DNA of 64,000 nucleotides from Nitrososphaerota archaeon (GTDB lineage: Archaea; Thermoproteota; Nitrososphaeria; Nitrososphaerales; Gagatemarchaeaceae), in NCBI GenBank assembly GCA_027887005.1, contig JAPCJI010000004.1, forward strand, positions 23,329 through 87,328, in the 5' to 3' direction. Every line of letters starts with the position of its first letter. Position 1 is the stretch's first letter. The position numbers and the translations under genes were made by a program. This document shows positions 33,494 through 43,308 of the stretch, piece after piece. The notes beneath the pieces are model-generated. The model saw only the letters and a list, made by a program, of their open reading frames with translations, was not told the DNA's origin and did not search any database.

Positions 33494-35206
33494 ATGAGAA
33501 TTTTCTATTCTCGTCAAAGACGTGCGATTTCCCGGATTCTGACGATCATTGTTATTGTGCTCATCGCAGTAGTGGCAGTTGCCGCCTACGAAATCTTCGC
33601 CCCCTCAACAGTCAGCAACCATCACCCCCAGGGGAAGGTTCTGGTCGCAATCAGGAACGCCCAGACAAGCGACATGGACCCGCGGGAAACTTCGAGCATC
33701 GACGTGGTCCAGAACGTCTACGACAGGCTCACCCTAGTTGAGCCGAACCAGACGGTGGTTCCACAGCTCGCGTTGAGCTGGACTTCGGCCAACAACTACA
33801 CGCAATGGACCTTCAAGCTGAGGCAGGGGGTCACCTTCCACGACGGGACTCCGTTCAACTCCACCGCTGTCGTCTTCTCTATAACCAACACGGCACATCT
33901 GGGGCAGGGAGATGCACCTGACGTCTGGAACGGACTGGCGAGCGTTGCAGCCGTCGACCCCTACACCGTCCAGATCAACTGGACTTTCCCTGCAAACGTC
34001 CCTGCCATAGTGGGAGCCGGCTACTCCGCTTTCATTTTCAGCCCGCACATCTGGACCTACTCTGGCGTCAAAGCAGGGAACGAAACAGGCCTGTCCTTCT
34101 GGTTCGGCAGGTACCACGACGATGGGAGTGGGCCGTACATTATCGTGACAAACGAGTCCGCCTTTGCGACCGGGATAACCCTGTGGGCAAACACCAAGTA
34201 CTGGGGAGGCTGGCAGCCAAACCAGTTCAGCCAGGTCTTCATCAAGTTCGTATCCCAACCCAACACCGCGGTACAACTTCTCCAATCAGGGCAGGTGAAC
34301 ATGACCGGCATCAGCGGCAACTTCCAGTTCCTGCCATCGCTCAGGGCTCAGGGTGTTGTCGCCGATCCGGCGACGTCTTTCGCTACAATCTGGTGCCTCT
34401 TCAACACGCGCCACCCTCTTCTGGACAGCTCCGTGGTGAGGAGGGCTCTCCTCACGGCCGTCAACTACGGCCAGGTCCTTAACCAGTCCTTCTATGGTTA
34501 CGGGCACCTCTTCAGCGGTGGGATAAACCCAGGAAAGTTCGGCTACAGCAGCTCTGTCCCCGGCTATCCAGCCCAAGGAAACATCACCGAAGCAAAAGCG
34601 CTCCTAAGGTCCGTCGGCATAACCGGAGGGCTGAATGCGTCCTGGGTTGTGACATATTCGACAGGCAGCCCCTTCCTTGCAATCGCCGCTCAGGTGTTGC
34701 AGACGAACTGGGCGCCACTCGGCGTCACCCTCAGCATACAGGGGACGGATTTCGCTTCCCTTTCGATCAAGGCGGGATATTACAACTCTGCCACGAAGAC
34801 CGTCTTCTCCCCCGGCCCGCTGAGTTACGCCAGCAGTAGCCAAGCTCAAGACATACTGCTCCTCAATTGGGTGGGCACGACCAACGATCCATGGCTGGTG
34901 CCCAACGAGCTGTTCGCCATCCAGCCGGATCCATACGAAAACGACATCCTGTACAACTGGAGCTACTGGCACAACTCGACATACACCACACTTCTGCAGC
35001 AGGCGCACATCGATGAGGCCCTCAACCCTCCCCGATCCATACAGGAGTTCGCGAAGTCGAACCTCATGCTCTATCAGGGCGCTCCTGGCTGGGCACTCTA
35101 TGGTGAGAAGACCGTGCTAGCGCTGGGACCCCACGTAAAGGGCTACGTTGCGAATCCGAACTACGGGTTCGCGTACCCATTCTGGTACCAGATGTACTAC
35201 GGTTGA
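33494..35206 (+). CDS. Family 5 extracellular peptide-binding protein
   Basis: A 570-aa membrane-tethered binding protein: basic N-terminus, helix at about 13-35, then the lobes of the SBP_bac_5 family with NVYDRLTLVEPN (about 76), LRQGVTFHDGTPFNSTAVVFS (about 113-133, cited by its FHDGTPFN element) and VRRALLTAVNYGQV (about 314). It begins the operon SBP-DppB-DppC-DppD-DppF. ATG at 33494 is about 28 nt after CCTTATAACG, a strong TATA-like box. It captures peptides outside the cell for the permeases. Confidence 0.93.
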   Translation: MRIFYSRQRRAISRILTIIVIVLIAVVAVAAYEIFAPSTVSNHHPQGKVLVAIRNAQTSDMDPRETSSIDVVQNVYDRLTLVEPNQTVVPQLALSWTSANNYTQWTFKLRQGVTFHDGTPFNSTAVVFSITNTAHLGQGDAPDVWNGLASVAAVDPYTVQINWTFPANVPAIVGAGYSAFIFSPHIWTYSGVKAGNETGLSFWFGRYHDDGSGPYIIVTNESAFATGITLWANTKYWGGWQPNQFSQVFIKFVSQPNTAVQLLQSGQVNMTGISGNFQFLPSLRAQGVVADPATSFATIWCLFNTRHPLLDSSVVRRALLTAVNYGQVLNQSFYGYGHLFSGGINPGKFGYSSSVPGYPAQGNITEAKALLRSVGITGGLNASWVVTYSTGSPFLAIAAQVLQTNWAPLGVTLSIQGTDFASLSIKAGYYNSATKTVFSPGPLSYASSSQAQDILLLNWVGTTNDPWLVPNELFAIQPDPYENDILYNWSYWHNSTYTTLLQQAHIDEALNPPRSIQEFAKSNLMLYQGAPGWALYGEKTVLALGPHVKGYVANPNYGFAYPFWYQMYYG

Positions 35207-35212
35207 GCTGCC

Positions 35213-36265
35213 TTGAATGTGGGCTGGTACGTAGTCAGAAGAGCTCTCCTGTCTCTCCTGGTGATACTGGGAACCGTTACAGTAACCTTCTATTTTTCTC
35301 ACCTGCTCCCTGGGAATCCTGCGACCCTCTACGCAGGAAGCAATCCCAGCCCTGAAGAGATCCAAAGAATCACCCAGCAATACGGATTCGACAAGCCTCC
35401 CTTGGTCCAGTACTGGATCTACATTACGGGAATCTTCAGCGGTAACCTAGGTATCTCCAACATCGTAAGGCAGCCGGTCGCCAGCCTTGTATTCCAGGCT
35501 CTGCCAAACTCGCTTGCACTCGCCGCCATGGCGGCCATGATAGCCGCCATCATAGGGATCCCGCTGGGAATCCTCGCCGCCCGAAGCCGGAACAGAAGGC
35601 TCGACAGCATACTCCGCATCTTCTCGATGGGGCTGGTTGCAGTCCCCCAATTCTGGTCGGGGCTCATTCTCCAGATCGTCTTCTTCTCGACACTCCATGT
35701 TCTCCCTCTCGGTGGCTACGGAGGCTCCTTGTTCTTCTTCACTCAGCATCCCATCCCCACCATAACTGGCTCCTACGTCGTCGACGCCCTCCTCTCCGGC
35801 AACTTCGCTACAGAGGGGCGGATACTCTGGAGCCTGATACTCCCACTCGCGACGCTTTCGGCCTATCCCATCGGCGTGGTGATCAGGCAGACGAGGGCTG
35901 CGATGATAGGGACCCTGAATCAGGACTTCATCCGCACTGCCAGGGCCTACGGAATACCCAGGAGAGAGATCGAAATGAAGTATGCCCTCAAGAACGCCTT
36001 TGCCCCCGTCCTAGTCTCCCTCGGGCTTATCTTCGCCGGCTCTCTGATAGGGGTCGTCTTCGTGGAGGACATATTCGTCCTCCAGCCCGGGCTGGGCTCG
36101 CTCATCAGGACAGGACTCGGGGTGGGGACCACCTCCACTTCGATCAGCTCTCCTGACGTTCCCTTGATCATCGGGGTCTCTGTAGTAGTCTGCATCGTCT
36201 ACGTCGTGACCAACTTCGCCGTCGACATGATTCAGCTGATGATGGACAGGAGAATCAATGTCTAA
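35213..36265 (+). CDS. Peptide ABC transporter permease, DppB
   Basis: A 350-aa membrane protein with the DppB layout: N-terminal helix, a loop with LPGNPATLYAG and PSPEEIQRITQQYGFDKP, five further helices, and the EAA loop (RTARAYGIPRREIEMKYALKN, about 240-260, cited by its RTARAYGIP element). It starts at TTG 35213, 6 nt after the binding protein gene, and its TAA overlaps the next ATG (TAATG). It pairs with the DppC at 36265. Confidence 0.93.
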   Translation: MNVGWYVVRRALLSLLVILGTVTVTFYFSHLLPGNPATLYAGSNPSPEEIQRITQQYGFDKPPLVQYWIYITGIFSGNLGISNIVRQPVASLVFQALPNSLALAAMAAMIAAIIGIPLGILAARSRNRRLDSILRIFSMGLVAVPQFWSGLILQIVFFSTLHVLPLGGYGGSLFFFTQHPIPTITGSYVVDALLSGNFATEGRILWSLILPLATLSAYPIGVVIRQTRAAMIGTLNQDFIRTARAYGIPRREIEMKYALKNAFAPVLVSLGLIFAGSLIGVVFVEDIFVLQPGLGSLIRTGLGVGTTSTSISSPDVPLIIGVSVVVCIVYVVTNFAVDMIQLMMDRRINV

Positions 36266-37218
36266 TGAACGCCAACTCCCCTCGCCTCAAGTGGACAGGC
36301 AGAATCGCGCGTTCCATCCGGCCACTCCTTCACCAGAAGATGTTCCTGGCCGGGATAATCATCGTTGGGACTATGGTTTTCATTGGAATCTTCGCACCTT
36401 GGGTATCTCCCTATCCAGACCAAGGAGCGGGCCAGACCGCCAACACTACATGCCCGACCTCGGCCGCCGGCATCTGTCCCCCCTCGTGGCAACACCTCTT
36501 CGGAACCGAACAGACTGGCCGCGACATCATGAGCAGAATCTTCTTCGGCATCCGGACCTCGATCACAATCTCAGTTCTGGTTGTCATGATGGCCGTGGCC
36601 ATCGGGCTCGCCGTTGGGCTAACCGCGGGATACTTCGGAGGCCTCATCGACGAAGCACTGATGCGGATTACAGACATCTGGCTGTCGTTCCCCCACCTCA
36701 TCCTCGCCCTGGTGATAGTCGCCGTCCTCGGGCCAGGTTTCAACGATGTCTTGATCGCGCTCGGGGCGACCTGGTGGCCGGGCTTTGCGCGCCTTGCGAG
36801 GGCACAGGCGTTGGAGATACGTAGCAGACCCTACGTCATCGTCGCCAAGGCCGGCGGGGCCAGCAACAGGAGCATCATAGCAAGGCACATACTTCCCAAC
36901 GCAATTTCTCCCCTGCTGGTGCTGATATCAGTCGACCTAGGGGCCGTCATCCTTGCTGAGGCAGGGCTGAGTTTTCTGGGTCTCGGGGTCAGGCCCCCAA
37001 CCGCCGACCTGGGAGTCATGATAGCCGAATCCGCGAATCAAATCGCTACTTCTTGGTGGTACGCCTTATTCCCGGGCATCTTCCTCACTACCCTGGTGAT
37101 CGGGTTCAACCTGGTGGGCGACACAATTAGAGACAGGCTCGACCCGAAGCTCCGGGTGGACATAGGGATGATGGACGCTGGCAAGCTGGGCCTTGGCAAG
37201 CTGGGGAGGCGCAACTGA
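36265..37218 (+). CDS. Peptide ABC transporter permease, DppC
   Basis: A 317-aa permease. After a basic N-terminus it has helix 1 (about 28-46), an external loop with LFGTEQTGRDIMSRIFFG, then helices with GLTAGYFGGLIDEALMR and the EAA loop GARRI-type segment near residue 200, ending PKLRVDIGMMDAG. Start ATG overlaps the DppB stop by one base. It is encoded directly before the ATPases and completes the membrane channel. Confidence 0.93.
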   Translation: MNANSPRLKWTGRIARSIRPLLHQKMFLAGIIIVGTMVFIGIFAPWVSPYPDQGAGQTANTTCPTSAAGICPPSWQHLFGTEQTGRDIMSRIFFGIRTSITISVLVVMMAVAIGLAVGLTAGYFGGLIDEALMRITDIWLSFPHLILALVIVAVLGPGFNDVLIALGATWWPGFARLARAQALEIRSRPYVIVAKAGGASNRSIIARHILPNAISPLLVLISVDLGAVILAEAGLSFLGLGVRPPTADLGVMIAESANQIATSWWYALFPGIFLTTLVIGFNLVGDTIRDRLDPKLRVDIGMMDAGKLGLGKLGRRN

Positions 37219-37222
37219 ACCG

Positions 37223-38206
37223 ATGTCAGGCAACGCCGAACTCCTGACTGTCAACAATCTCTCCCTGGACTACCTTACTGCACAGGGGTCCACCCATGCC
37301 CTGAACGGAGTCAGCCTCTCTCTGAAGAAGTCGCAGATCCTGGGAATCGTCGGGGAGTCGGGATCGGGAAAATCGACCCTCGCGTATGCGCTGACCCGGC
37401 TGCTTCCACGAAACGCTGTGTACCGCTCAGGCGAGGTCCGCTTCGACGGGTTGTCCATGCTCGACCTTCCAGAGGAGAAGCTCCGTAGAATCCGTGGAAA
37501 GCGAATCTCCATGGTCTTCCAGGACCCGATGACATCCCTGAATCCCCTCTTCAAGGTGAAAGACCAGATAGGCAGGGTCCTCGAACTCCATAGGGGAGTC
37601 GACAGGGCCGAGGCGAAACGCCTTGCGGTGGGGCTTCTGAAGGCGGTTGAGCTTCCTGACCCCGAACAGGTGCTAGACTCCTATCCCTTCCAACTGAGCG
37701 GAGGAATGCAGCAGAGGACCATGATAGCGATGGCGCTTTCGACCCAGCCCGACCTGATAATTGCCGACGAGCCCACTTCCGCAGTCGACGCGACCATCCA
37801 GGTCCAGATCCTCGAACTTCTTTCACGGCTGAGGCGCGAGCACGAGTTCTCCATGCTCTTCATCACCCACAGCCTGAACGTGGTTTCAGCCGTCTGCGAC
37901 TCGATCATCGTGATGTATGCCGGAAGCATTGTCGAAAGTGGAACAGTCTCCAAGATCTTCTCGTCCCCCAAGCATCCGTACACCCAGGCCCTCTTCGCGG
38001 CGGTTCCAAAGCCCAGGAAGAGCGTTGGCGAGGAAAAGATTCTAGCGTCAATAGGGGGGAGCCCTCCTGACCCTCAGGCCCTTCCTTCTGGATGCAAGTT
38101 CCATCCCAGGTGCCCCTATGTCTTCCTTAGGTGCAGGACAGAAGATCCCGCCTTCAGATTCGTTGAGCCGGGACACGCGGTGGCCTGCCACCTGTATCAG
38201 AGTTGA
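37223..38206 (+). CDS. Peptide ABC transporter ATPase, DppD
   Basis: A 327-aa ATPase: Walker A GESGSGKST (about 38-46), signature LSGGMQQRTMIAMAL, Walker B LIIADEPTSAVD, His loop FITHSLNVV, and the C-terminal oligopeptide-transport extension with CKFHPRCPYVFLRCRTEDP, whose cysteines bind an iron-sulfur cluster in studied DppD/DppF proteins. The start ATG 37223 is 5 nt after the DppC stop. It may also serve the ATPase-less permease pair at 745-2696, which is inference. Confidence 0.95.
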   Translation: MSGNAELLTVNNLSLDYLTAQGSTHALNGVSLSLKKSQILGIVGESGSGKSTLAYALTRLLPRNAVYRSGEVRFDGLSMLDLPEEKLRRIRGKRISMVFQDPMTSLNPLFKVKDQIGRVLELHRGVDRAEAKRLAVGLLKAVELPDPEQVLDSYPFQLSGGMQQRTMIAMALSTQPDLIIADEPTSAVDATIQVQILELLSRLRREHEFSMLFITHSLNVVSAVCDSIIVMYAGSIVESGTVSKIFSSPKHPYTQALFAAVPKPRKSVGEEKILASIGGSPPDPQALPSGCKFHPRCPYVFLRCRTEDPAFRFVEPGHAVACHLYQS

Positions 38207-38213
38207 TCATCGC

Positions 38214-39251
38214 TTGGAAACCCTAGTGTCCGTAAGATCTCTCAAGAAGTACTTCCCTGTGAGCCGCCTCCCGCTCACGAAGAAAGAGTACATCAAGGCC
38301 GTGGACGGCGTTAGCTTCGACATCGAGAAGAACACGGTGTTCGGCCTCGTCGGGGAATCAGGGTCCGGGAAGAGCACACTTGGCATGAGCATGATCAGGC
38401 TCATTGAGCCCACCTCGGGGAAGGTGACGATGGATGGCGTTGACGTGTTGAAACTGAAGGGAAAGGAGCGGATGAAGTGGAGCAGCCAACTCTCCTACGT
38501 CTACCAGAACCCCCTCTCCTCCCTGGATCCGACCTGGACGGTGAGGCAGTCCATCTCAGAGCCACTGGCATCGGCCCATGTCCCTGAGAGAGGGAGGGCG
38601 GAGATGGTTCTGCAATCACTCGCAAGCGTCGGTCTCCCTGATTATTTCCTGGAAAAGTTCCCCCACGAGCTGAGCGGGGGTCAGAGCCAAAGAGTGGCCA
38701 TCGCCAGGGCGCTTGTGAGGCGGCCGAAGTTCATGATCCTCGACGAGCCCACCTCAGCGCTCGACGTCTCCATTCAGGCACAGCTTCTGAACCTCCTGAT
38801 TGAGATCCAGACCGAGTTCGGCCTCACCTTCTTCTACATCTCACACGACCTGAACGTGGTCGGACGAATCTGCGACAGGATTGCGGTGATGTACCTCGGG
38901 AAGGTGGTCGAGATTGCGGACGTCTGGGCGCTCTTCAGCTCCCCCATGCACCCCTATACCCAAGCCCTGATTTCGACGACCCATTCCAAGTCTTTGAACT
39001 TCCTCGGCTTCCGACTGAGCGGTGAGCCCCCGAGCCCTCGGAACCCTCCGATGGGATGTCACTTCAACACAAGATGTCCATACGCTACCGACTTGTGCAA
39101 GAGCATCGAACCGGAACTCGCAGTCGTGAAGGGGGACCATCTCGTGGCCTGCCATAACCTCGACCTTGTGGCCCAGGGGAAGATTCAGGTCCCTGAGAAC
39201 TTCCATCCGATCTCCACGAGCGGGGTCGAAACCGGAGGTCAGGTTGATTAA
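38214..39251 (+). CDS. Peptide ABC transporter ATPase, DppF
   Basis: A 345-aa ATPase: after the DppF-type insert KKYFPVSRLPLTKKEYIKAVD it has Walker A GESGSGKST, a Q-loop YQNPLSSLDP, signature LSGGQSQRVAIARAL, Walker B FMILDEPTSALD, and the C-terminal CHFNTRCPYATDLC extension with four cysteines. TTG at 38214 lies 8 nt after the DppD stop; an in-frame GTG at 38226 is an alternative. It is the last transporter subunit of the operon. Confidence 0.95.
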   Translation: METLVSVRSLKKYFPVSRLPLTKKEYIKAVDGVSFDIEKNTVFGLVGESGSGKSTLGMSMIRLIEPTSGKVTMDGVDVLKLKGKERMKWSSQLSYVYQNPLSSLDPTWTVRQSISEPLASAHVPERGRAEMVLQSLASVGLPDYFLEKFPHELSGGQSQRVAIARALVRRPKFMILDEPTSALDVSIQAQLLNLLIEIQTEFGLTFFYISHDLNVVGRICDRIAVMYLGKVVEIADVWALFSSPMHPYTQALISTTHSKSLNFLGFRLSGEPPSPRNPPMGCHFNTRCPYATDLCKSIEPELAVVKGDHLVACHNLDLVAQGKIQVPENFHPISTSGVETGGQVD

Positions 39252-39278
39252 CACTGGGCTGCGGGGCGAAGCTGCCTG

Positions 39279-40898
39279 TTGAAGTGGACCAAGCGAGCCG
39301 CCGTAGCCGTAATCGTGGTCACCCTCGCGATCTATGCGTTCCCTCCGCTGGTCTCGACTGCCCAGCCTTCGAAGATACAGCACATCATCTTCATCATCCA
39401 GGAGAACCACAGCTTCGACAACTACTTCGGGAAGTATCCGGGCGCGAACGGGTTCCCATCCGGGCTCGCCATCCCTGTAGACCCCAGCAATCCGACCTCC
39501 AAGGTATACGTTCCATATCTGCTCTCCGACGCCCAGCCCATCAATCTGACAGGCGATGAGCTCCCTCCTGGGGTATCCGATCCGATACAGTTGACCTTCA
39601 ACCAGTCCCTGTTCCTACCGCACCATCTGAGCAGCGAGAGCGCCGGCCTCTTGACCAATTCCTGGGGCGCTGCGCATCAAGCCTATGCCAACGGCAAGAT
39701 GAACGGGTTCATCACCGCCCAGGGAGGAAACACTGAAACCATGGGTTACTACGACATGAAGGACATCCCGTACTACTGGGACTACGCTGGCCACTACCTA
39801 CTTGCTGACAACTTCTTCTCTTCTTTGATGGGTCCGACCTTCCCGAACCACCTGTACATCGCTTCTGGAGCCTCGGGCCCCGTAGCGGGGAACTACGGCT
39901 GGCTTGTGAACGGCTCCATCATCGCGAATCTGGGGGATTCCTATCCCTACAGTAGCCTGAGCCTCGGCTGGTCGACCCTCGCCCAGGAGATGTCGATGAA
40001 GAACGTCAGCTGGAACTGGTACGACGGGGACCCCGACGTCACAGTGGGAGGCGCTTGGAACGTCCTTCCACTTTTCGGCTACTTCCAGCACCACCCCGAC
40101 CAGGTCACGCAGCACATCAAGAGCACCCAGTACTTCAGCCCTGACATCCAGGCGGGGAAGCTCGCCTCCGTTACCTGGGTCATCCCCGGCTCCTGGGAAC
40201 CTCCCACGTACCCGTCGGGATGCTCAGGGGTCGACACCAGCGAACACCCGCCGGCTAGGAGTGACTGCGGGATGGACTACGTCTCCTACCTCGTGAACCA
40301 GGTTATGAAGAGCTCCTACTGGAACTCCACAACCATCGTGCTGACCTGGGACGACTGGGGAGGCTTCTACGACCATGTGGCCCCGCCCCGGGTGGACAAC
40401 TTCGGCCTAGGCTTCAGGGTCCCTACGCTCGTCATCTCTCCCTGGGTGAAGCACTCGATAGATCACACCCAGTACGAATTCGGTTCCATGCTCAAGTTCG
40501 CTGAGACGACCTTCGGCCTACCGTCTCTGGGGACCAGGGACGCAAGCGTGAAGGACATGACCTCCATGTACGACTTCGGCCAGACACCAAATCCCACACT
40601 CATCGAACCGGCCAACTTCTTCCAGCAGGCTCCGCCCTCGAATTCCACCACCTCGCAGTCGACAACCCAGACCATCATCCAGCAACCCACGTCCTTGGGT
40701 TACTACCTGCTTCCTGCTGTAGGGGTTGCTGTCGCAGTCCTGGTGGCAGCAGGGGTTGTCATATTATTCCGAACAAGATCCTCGCGCACAAGGTCATCGG
40801 ACGGCGAGCCGCCGGCCCGCCATCGACAGCCGTCCGAGTCGGATTTCGCGGAACGAATTCTCCCGCGGTTCGCAGCGAGGGAGCCCTTCGCAGTCTGA
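39279..40898 (+). CDS. Surface phospholipase C/phosphoesterase (PF04185-like), C-terminally anchored
   Basis: A 539-aa exported enzyme: signal helix (6-24), then the family start [22 protein letters not shown] (about 33-54, cited by its [10 protein letters not shown] element), [14 protein letters not shown] (about 190), [25 protein letters not shown] (about 365-390, cited by its FYDHV element) and SPWVKHS. After a Ser/Thr-rich linker there is a membrane helix (about 470-495) and a basic tail. Active-site Glu, Asn, Asp and His positions are present. It likely hydrolyses phospholipids or phosphoesters outside the cell. It follows dppF by 27 nt, which suggests co-expression with the peptide importer. 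Confidence 0.9.
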   Translation: MKWTKRAAVAVIVVTLAIYAFPPLVSTAQPSKIQHIIFIIQENHSFDNYFGKYPGANGFPSGLAIPVDPSNPTSKVYVPYLLSDAQPINLTGDELPPGVSDPIQLTFNQSLFLPHHLSSESAGLLTNSWGAAHQAYANGKMNGFITAQGGNTETMGYYDMKDIPYYWDYAGHYLLADNFFSSLMGPTFPNHLYIASGASGPVAGNYGWLVNGSIIANLGDSYPYSSLSLGWSTLAQEMSMKNVSWNWYDGDPDVTVGGAWNVLPLFGYFQHHPDQVTQHIKSTQYFSPDIQAGKLASVTWVIPGSWEPPTYPSGCSGVDTSEHPPARSDCGMDYVSYLVNQVMKSSYWNSTTIVLTWDDWGGFYDHVAPPRVDNFGLGFRVPTLVISPWVKHSIDHTQYEFGSMLKFAETTFGLPSLGTRDASVKDMTSMYDFGQTPNPTLIEPANFFQQAPPSNSTTSQSTTQTIIQQPTSLGYYLLPAVGVAVAVLVAAGVVILFRTRSSRTRSSDGEPPARHRQPSESDFAERILPRFAAREPFAV

Positions 40899-40974
40899 AG
40901 GGGCACGCTTAGGGTCCATCCCCCATCCTGCGGTGACGCCGAAGACATATCAGCCTAGCCGAGAAAGCGGTCGT

Positions 40975-42222
40975 ATGCTCCCTCCCGGCGCTGTCAAGCC
41001 CGACTACCAGGGCTACTGCCTCTCCAACATCCCATCGACGGCGGTCAGTCTCCTCGGTGTCGACGGCGGGTCAAGGGTCCTGCCTGACGACGTCTTTAGC
41101 GGAACGGAGACCTCGGGAATCGACAACGTCGTGTTGATGCTTTTCGACGGCCTCGGTTACAAAGAATGGGTCCGCCAGGCCGGGAGCGGGTTCATAGGTT
41201 CTCTGACCAGGAAGGGCAACGTCCGGCCCATCACCACCGTCTTCCCCTCGACGACCGCGGCCGCCCTGACCACGATCAGCACGGGGCTCACCCCCCAGGA
41301 GCATGGGCTCCCAGAGTGGTACGTCTACATGCAGGAGGTAGGCGAGGTCATCGTCACGCTCCCATTCTCAAGGGCCAGCGAGAGCGGGAGGGACACCCTG
41401 GTTGGCGCCATGGACCCCCGGGACCTATTCGAAGGCGAGACCATCTTCGAACGACTGAAGGCTTCGGGGGTCGGGAGCGTTTCCTTCACCAACAGGTATC
41501 TTGCAGACTCCGCCTACTCGAAAGTCTCCAGGCGGGGGGCCGAGGTCGTCCCGTACATGTCTGCGTCCGACCTTTCGGTGGCCCTGAGAAGAAACCTGGA
41601 GGAGTCGCGCGGGAGGAAGCTCTTCTACGTCTACTGGTCCTATGTCGACACTATCGAACACGTCTTCGGGCCCAACACCGAAGAAGCCTCCGTCGAGGCC
41701 TCCTTGGTCTCCCACGCGTTCCAGGAAGGATTCCTTTCACGACTGAGCAGGGAGGCAGCCCGGCGGACCATCATCATCGCGACCGCAGACCATGGCCAGC
41801 TGAACGTCAACCCGGAAGAGACCCTCTACCTGAACAGATACAGGAAGCTGGTCCGCTCCCTGAATCTGGCCCCGTCAGGTGCAAGAATCCCACCGTGGGG
41901 GAGCGCAAGGGACGCCTACCTTAGCGTCAGGGACGACCGCCTTGACGAAACGGAGTCCTACCTGTCAAAGAAGCTTGAGGGAATCGCATCGGTCATGCGG
42001 ACGGACGAAGCCTTGAATGAAGGGTTGTTCGGGCTCGGCAAGCCCAGCAAGAAATTCCTCAGAAGGATTGGCAACCTGATGATTCTCCCGCACGGGACGA
42101 ACACCGTCTGGTACAGATACAAGAAAAAGGACGCGCTCGACCTCAAAGGGCACCACGGGGGCCTCACCAGGGACGAGATGACTGTCCCGCTGGCGACCGC
42201 CAGGCTGTCAGACATCCAATGA
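40975..42222 (+). CDS. Alkaline-phosphatase superfamily phosphodiesterase (nucleotide pyrophosphatase type)
   Basis: A 415-aa cytosolic-looking enzyme of the type I phosphodiesterase/nucleotide pyrophosphatase group. Visible motifs: VVLMLFDGLGY with the first metal Asp (about residue 55), FPSTTAAALTTISTG with the nucleophile Thr (about 88), GLTPQEHGLPEW, YWSYVDTIEH with Asp/His metal ligands, and TADHGQL with Asp-His. No signal peptide is seen, unlike the two neighbouring phosphoesterases. ATG at 40975 is 27 nt after ACATATC, a TATA-like box. Substrate unknown. Confidence 0.9.
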   Translation: MLPPGAVKPDYQGYCLSNIPSTAVSLLGVDGGSRVLPDDVFSGTETSGIDNVVLMLFDGLGYKEWVRQAGSGFIGSLTRKGNVRPITTVFPSTTAAALTTISTGLTPQEHGLPEWYVYMQEVGEVIVTLPFSRASESGRDTLVGAMDPRDLFEGETIFERLKASGVGSVSFTNRYLADSAYSKVSRRGAEVVPYMSASDLSVALRRNLEESRGRKLFYVYWSYVDTIEHVFGPNTEEASVEASLVSHAFQEGFLSRLSREAARRTIIIATADHGQLNVNPEETLYLNRYRKLVRSLNLAPSGARIPPWGSARDAYLSVRDDRLDETESYLSKKLEGIASVMRTDEALNEGLFGLGKPSKKFLRRIGNLMILPHGTNTVWYRYKKKDALDLKGHHGGLTRDEMTVPLATARLSDIQ

Positions 42223-42327
42223 ACAGAGCGGAGCGTGCGTCACCCCGATCTGGATTCGGACTGATGCGTGTTCAGAAATCCGTTAGGTTATTACGGGGGA
42301 GTCCCTTTACCGACCGTCAGACTCGAT

Positions 42328-43041
42328 ATGACGACATTCGTCCTAGTCCCGGGCGCATGGTTGGGGGCGTGGGCCTGGAAGGAAGTGACTACACTCCTCG
42401 AGAAGGGAGGTCATTCTGCCTATCCAGTCACGCTGACCGGAATGGGCGAAAGGGCCCACCTAGCCACGAAAGATGTCGGCATGGATACCGCCATCCAGGA
42501 TGTCTTGAATGTAGTCAAGTACAACAGTCTCGACGATTTCGTACTGGCGGGGCACAGCTTTGCGGGCAAGGTGGCGGCGGCCGTAGCGGACCGCGTACCC
42601 GAAAAGGTGGAGAAGGTCATCTATGTTGATGCGTTCCGACCAGAGAGAGTGAGGACACCACAGGGAGCGTTCAACCCTGCCATAGAGTTCGGGCCCCCGC
42701 CTCAGGGGGGTTATGCGATTCCCCTAACCGAGGAGATTATCGATCGCATCGGGAAGGATGTCGTAGGCTCCAAACGGAAATGGATGATGTCCATGGCGAC
42801 ACCCTGGCCGATCAAGCTTGCGGCCGACTCGATCACACTGTCAAAGAACTACGACGAGGTGAAGGAGGCATACGTCTTCTGCAATCTCAGTGGCGACCCC
42901 GTCGACGAGATCATCGCTGGGAAGTGGGGGAAGCTGGAAGGTCCGTACAAAGTCATGGAAACAGGTCACTGGCCGATGATAACGAAACCCGAAGATCTTG
43001 CCGAAGACTTGCTGTCTTTGGCCGGCGCTCCGGCGCCATAG
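42328..43041 (+). CDS. Alpha/beta hydrolase (esterase/hydroxynitrile-lyase-like)
   Basis: A 237-aa hydrolase: VLVPGAWLGAWAWKEV (5-20) holds the oxyanion loop, AGHSFAG (about 75-81) the nucleophile Ser, and the end ETGHWPMITKPEDL the catalytic His. The acid is probably Asp in NLSGDPVDE. The short cap and the strand order are typical of small plant-like esterases of this superfamily. ATG at 42328 is preferred over an in-frame TTG-type start at 42268. Single gene; substrate unknown. Confidence 0.9.
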   Translation: MTTFVLVPGAWLGAWAWKEVTTLLEKGGHSAYPVTLTGMGERAHLATKDVGMDTAIQDVLNVVKYNSLDDFVLAGHSFAGKVAAAVADRVPEKVEKVIYVDAFRPERVRTPQGAFNPAIEFGPPPQGGYAIPLTEEIIDRIGKDVVGSKRKWMMSMATPWPIKLAADSITLSKNYDEVKEAYVFCNLSGDPVDEIIAGKWGKLEGPYKVMETGHWPMITKPEDLAEDLLSLAGAPAP

Positions 43042-43308
43042 GCCTGTGGCCCTCCGTCTATCGGGTGTATGAATTGAATCAGTCAATCTTGGGGGTTCGG
43101 TCCACACTGGGCCCATTGAGCTATTTGCAGCGAGCGGATTCGCTGCGATTGGCCCCCTTCACCCTTCCAGAATGGGTACCTGGCTCGCCCAGCATTGTCT
43201 TCATGTCATACCTGGCAGTGAGGATCTCCCATTGAGGGATGACCATCCCTGAAGATGTTGAAGGCACTCCTCTTAATTGAGAAAGCTAAAATCAACTCCC
43301 GGGTCGGG

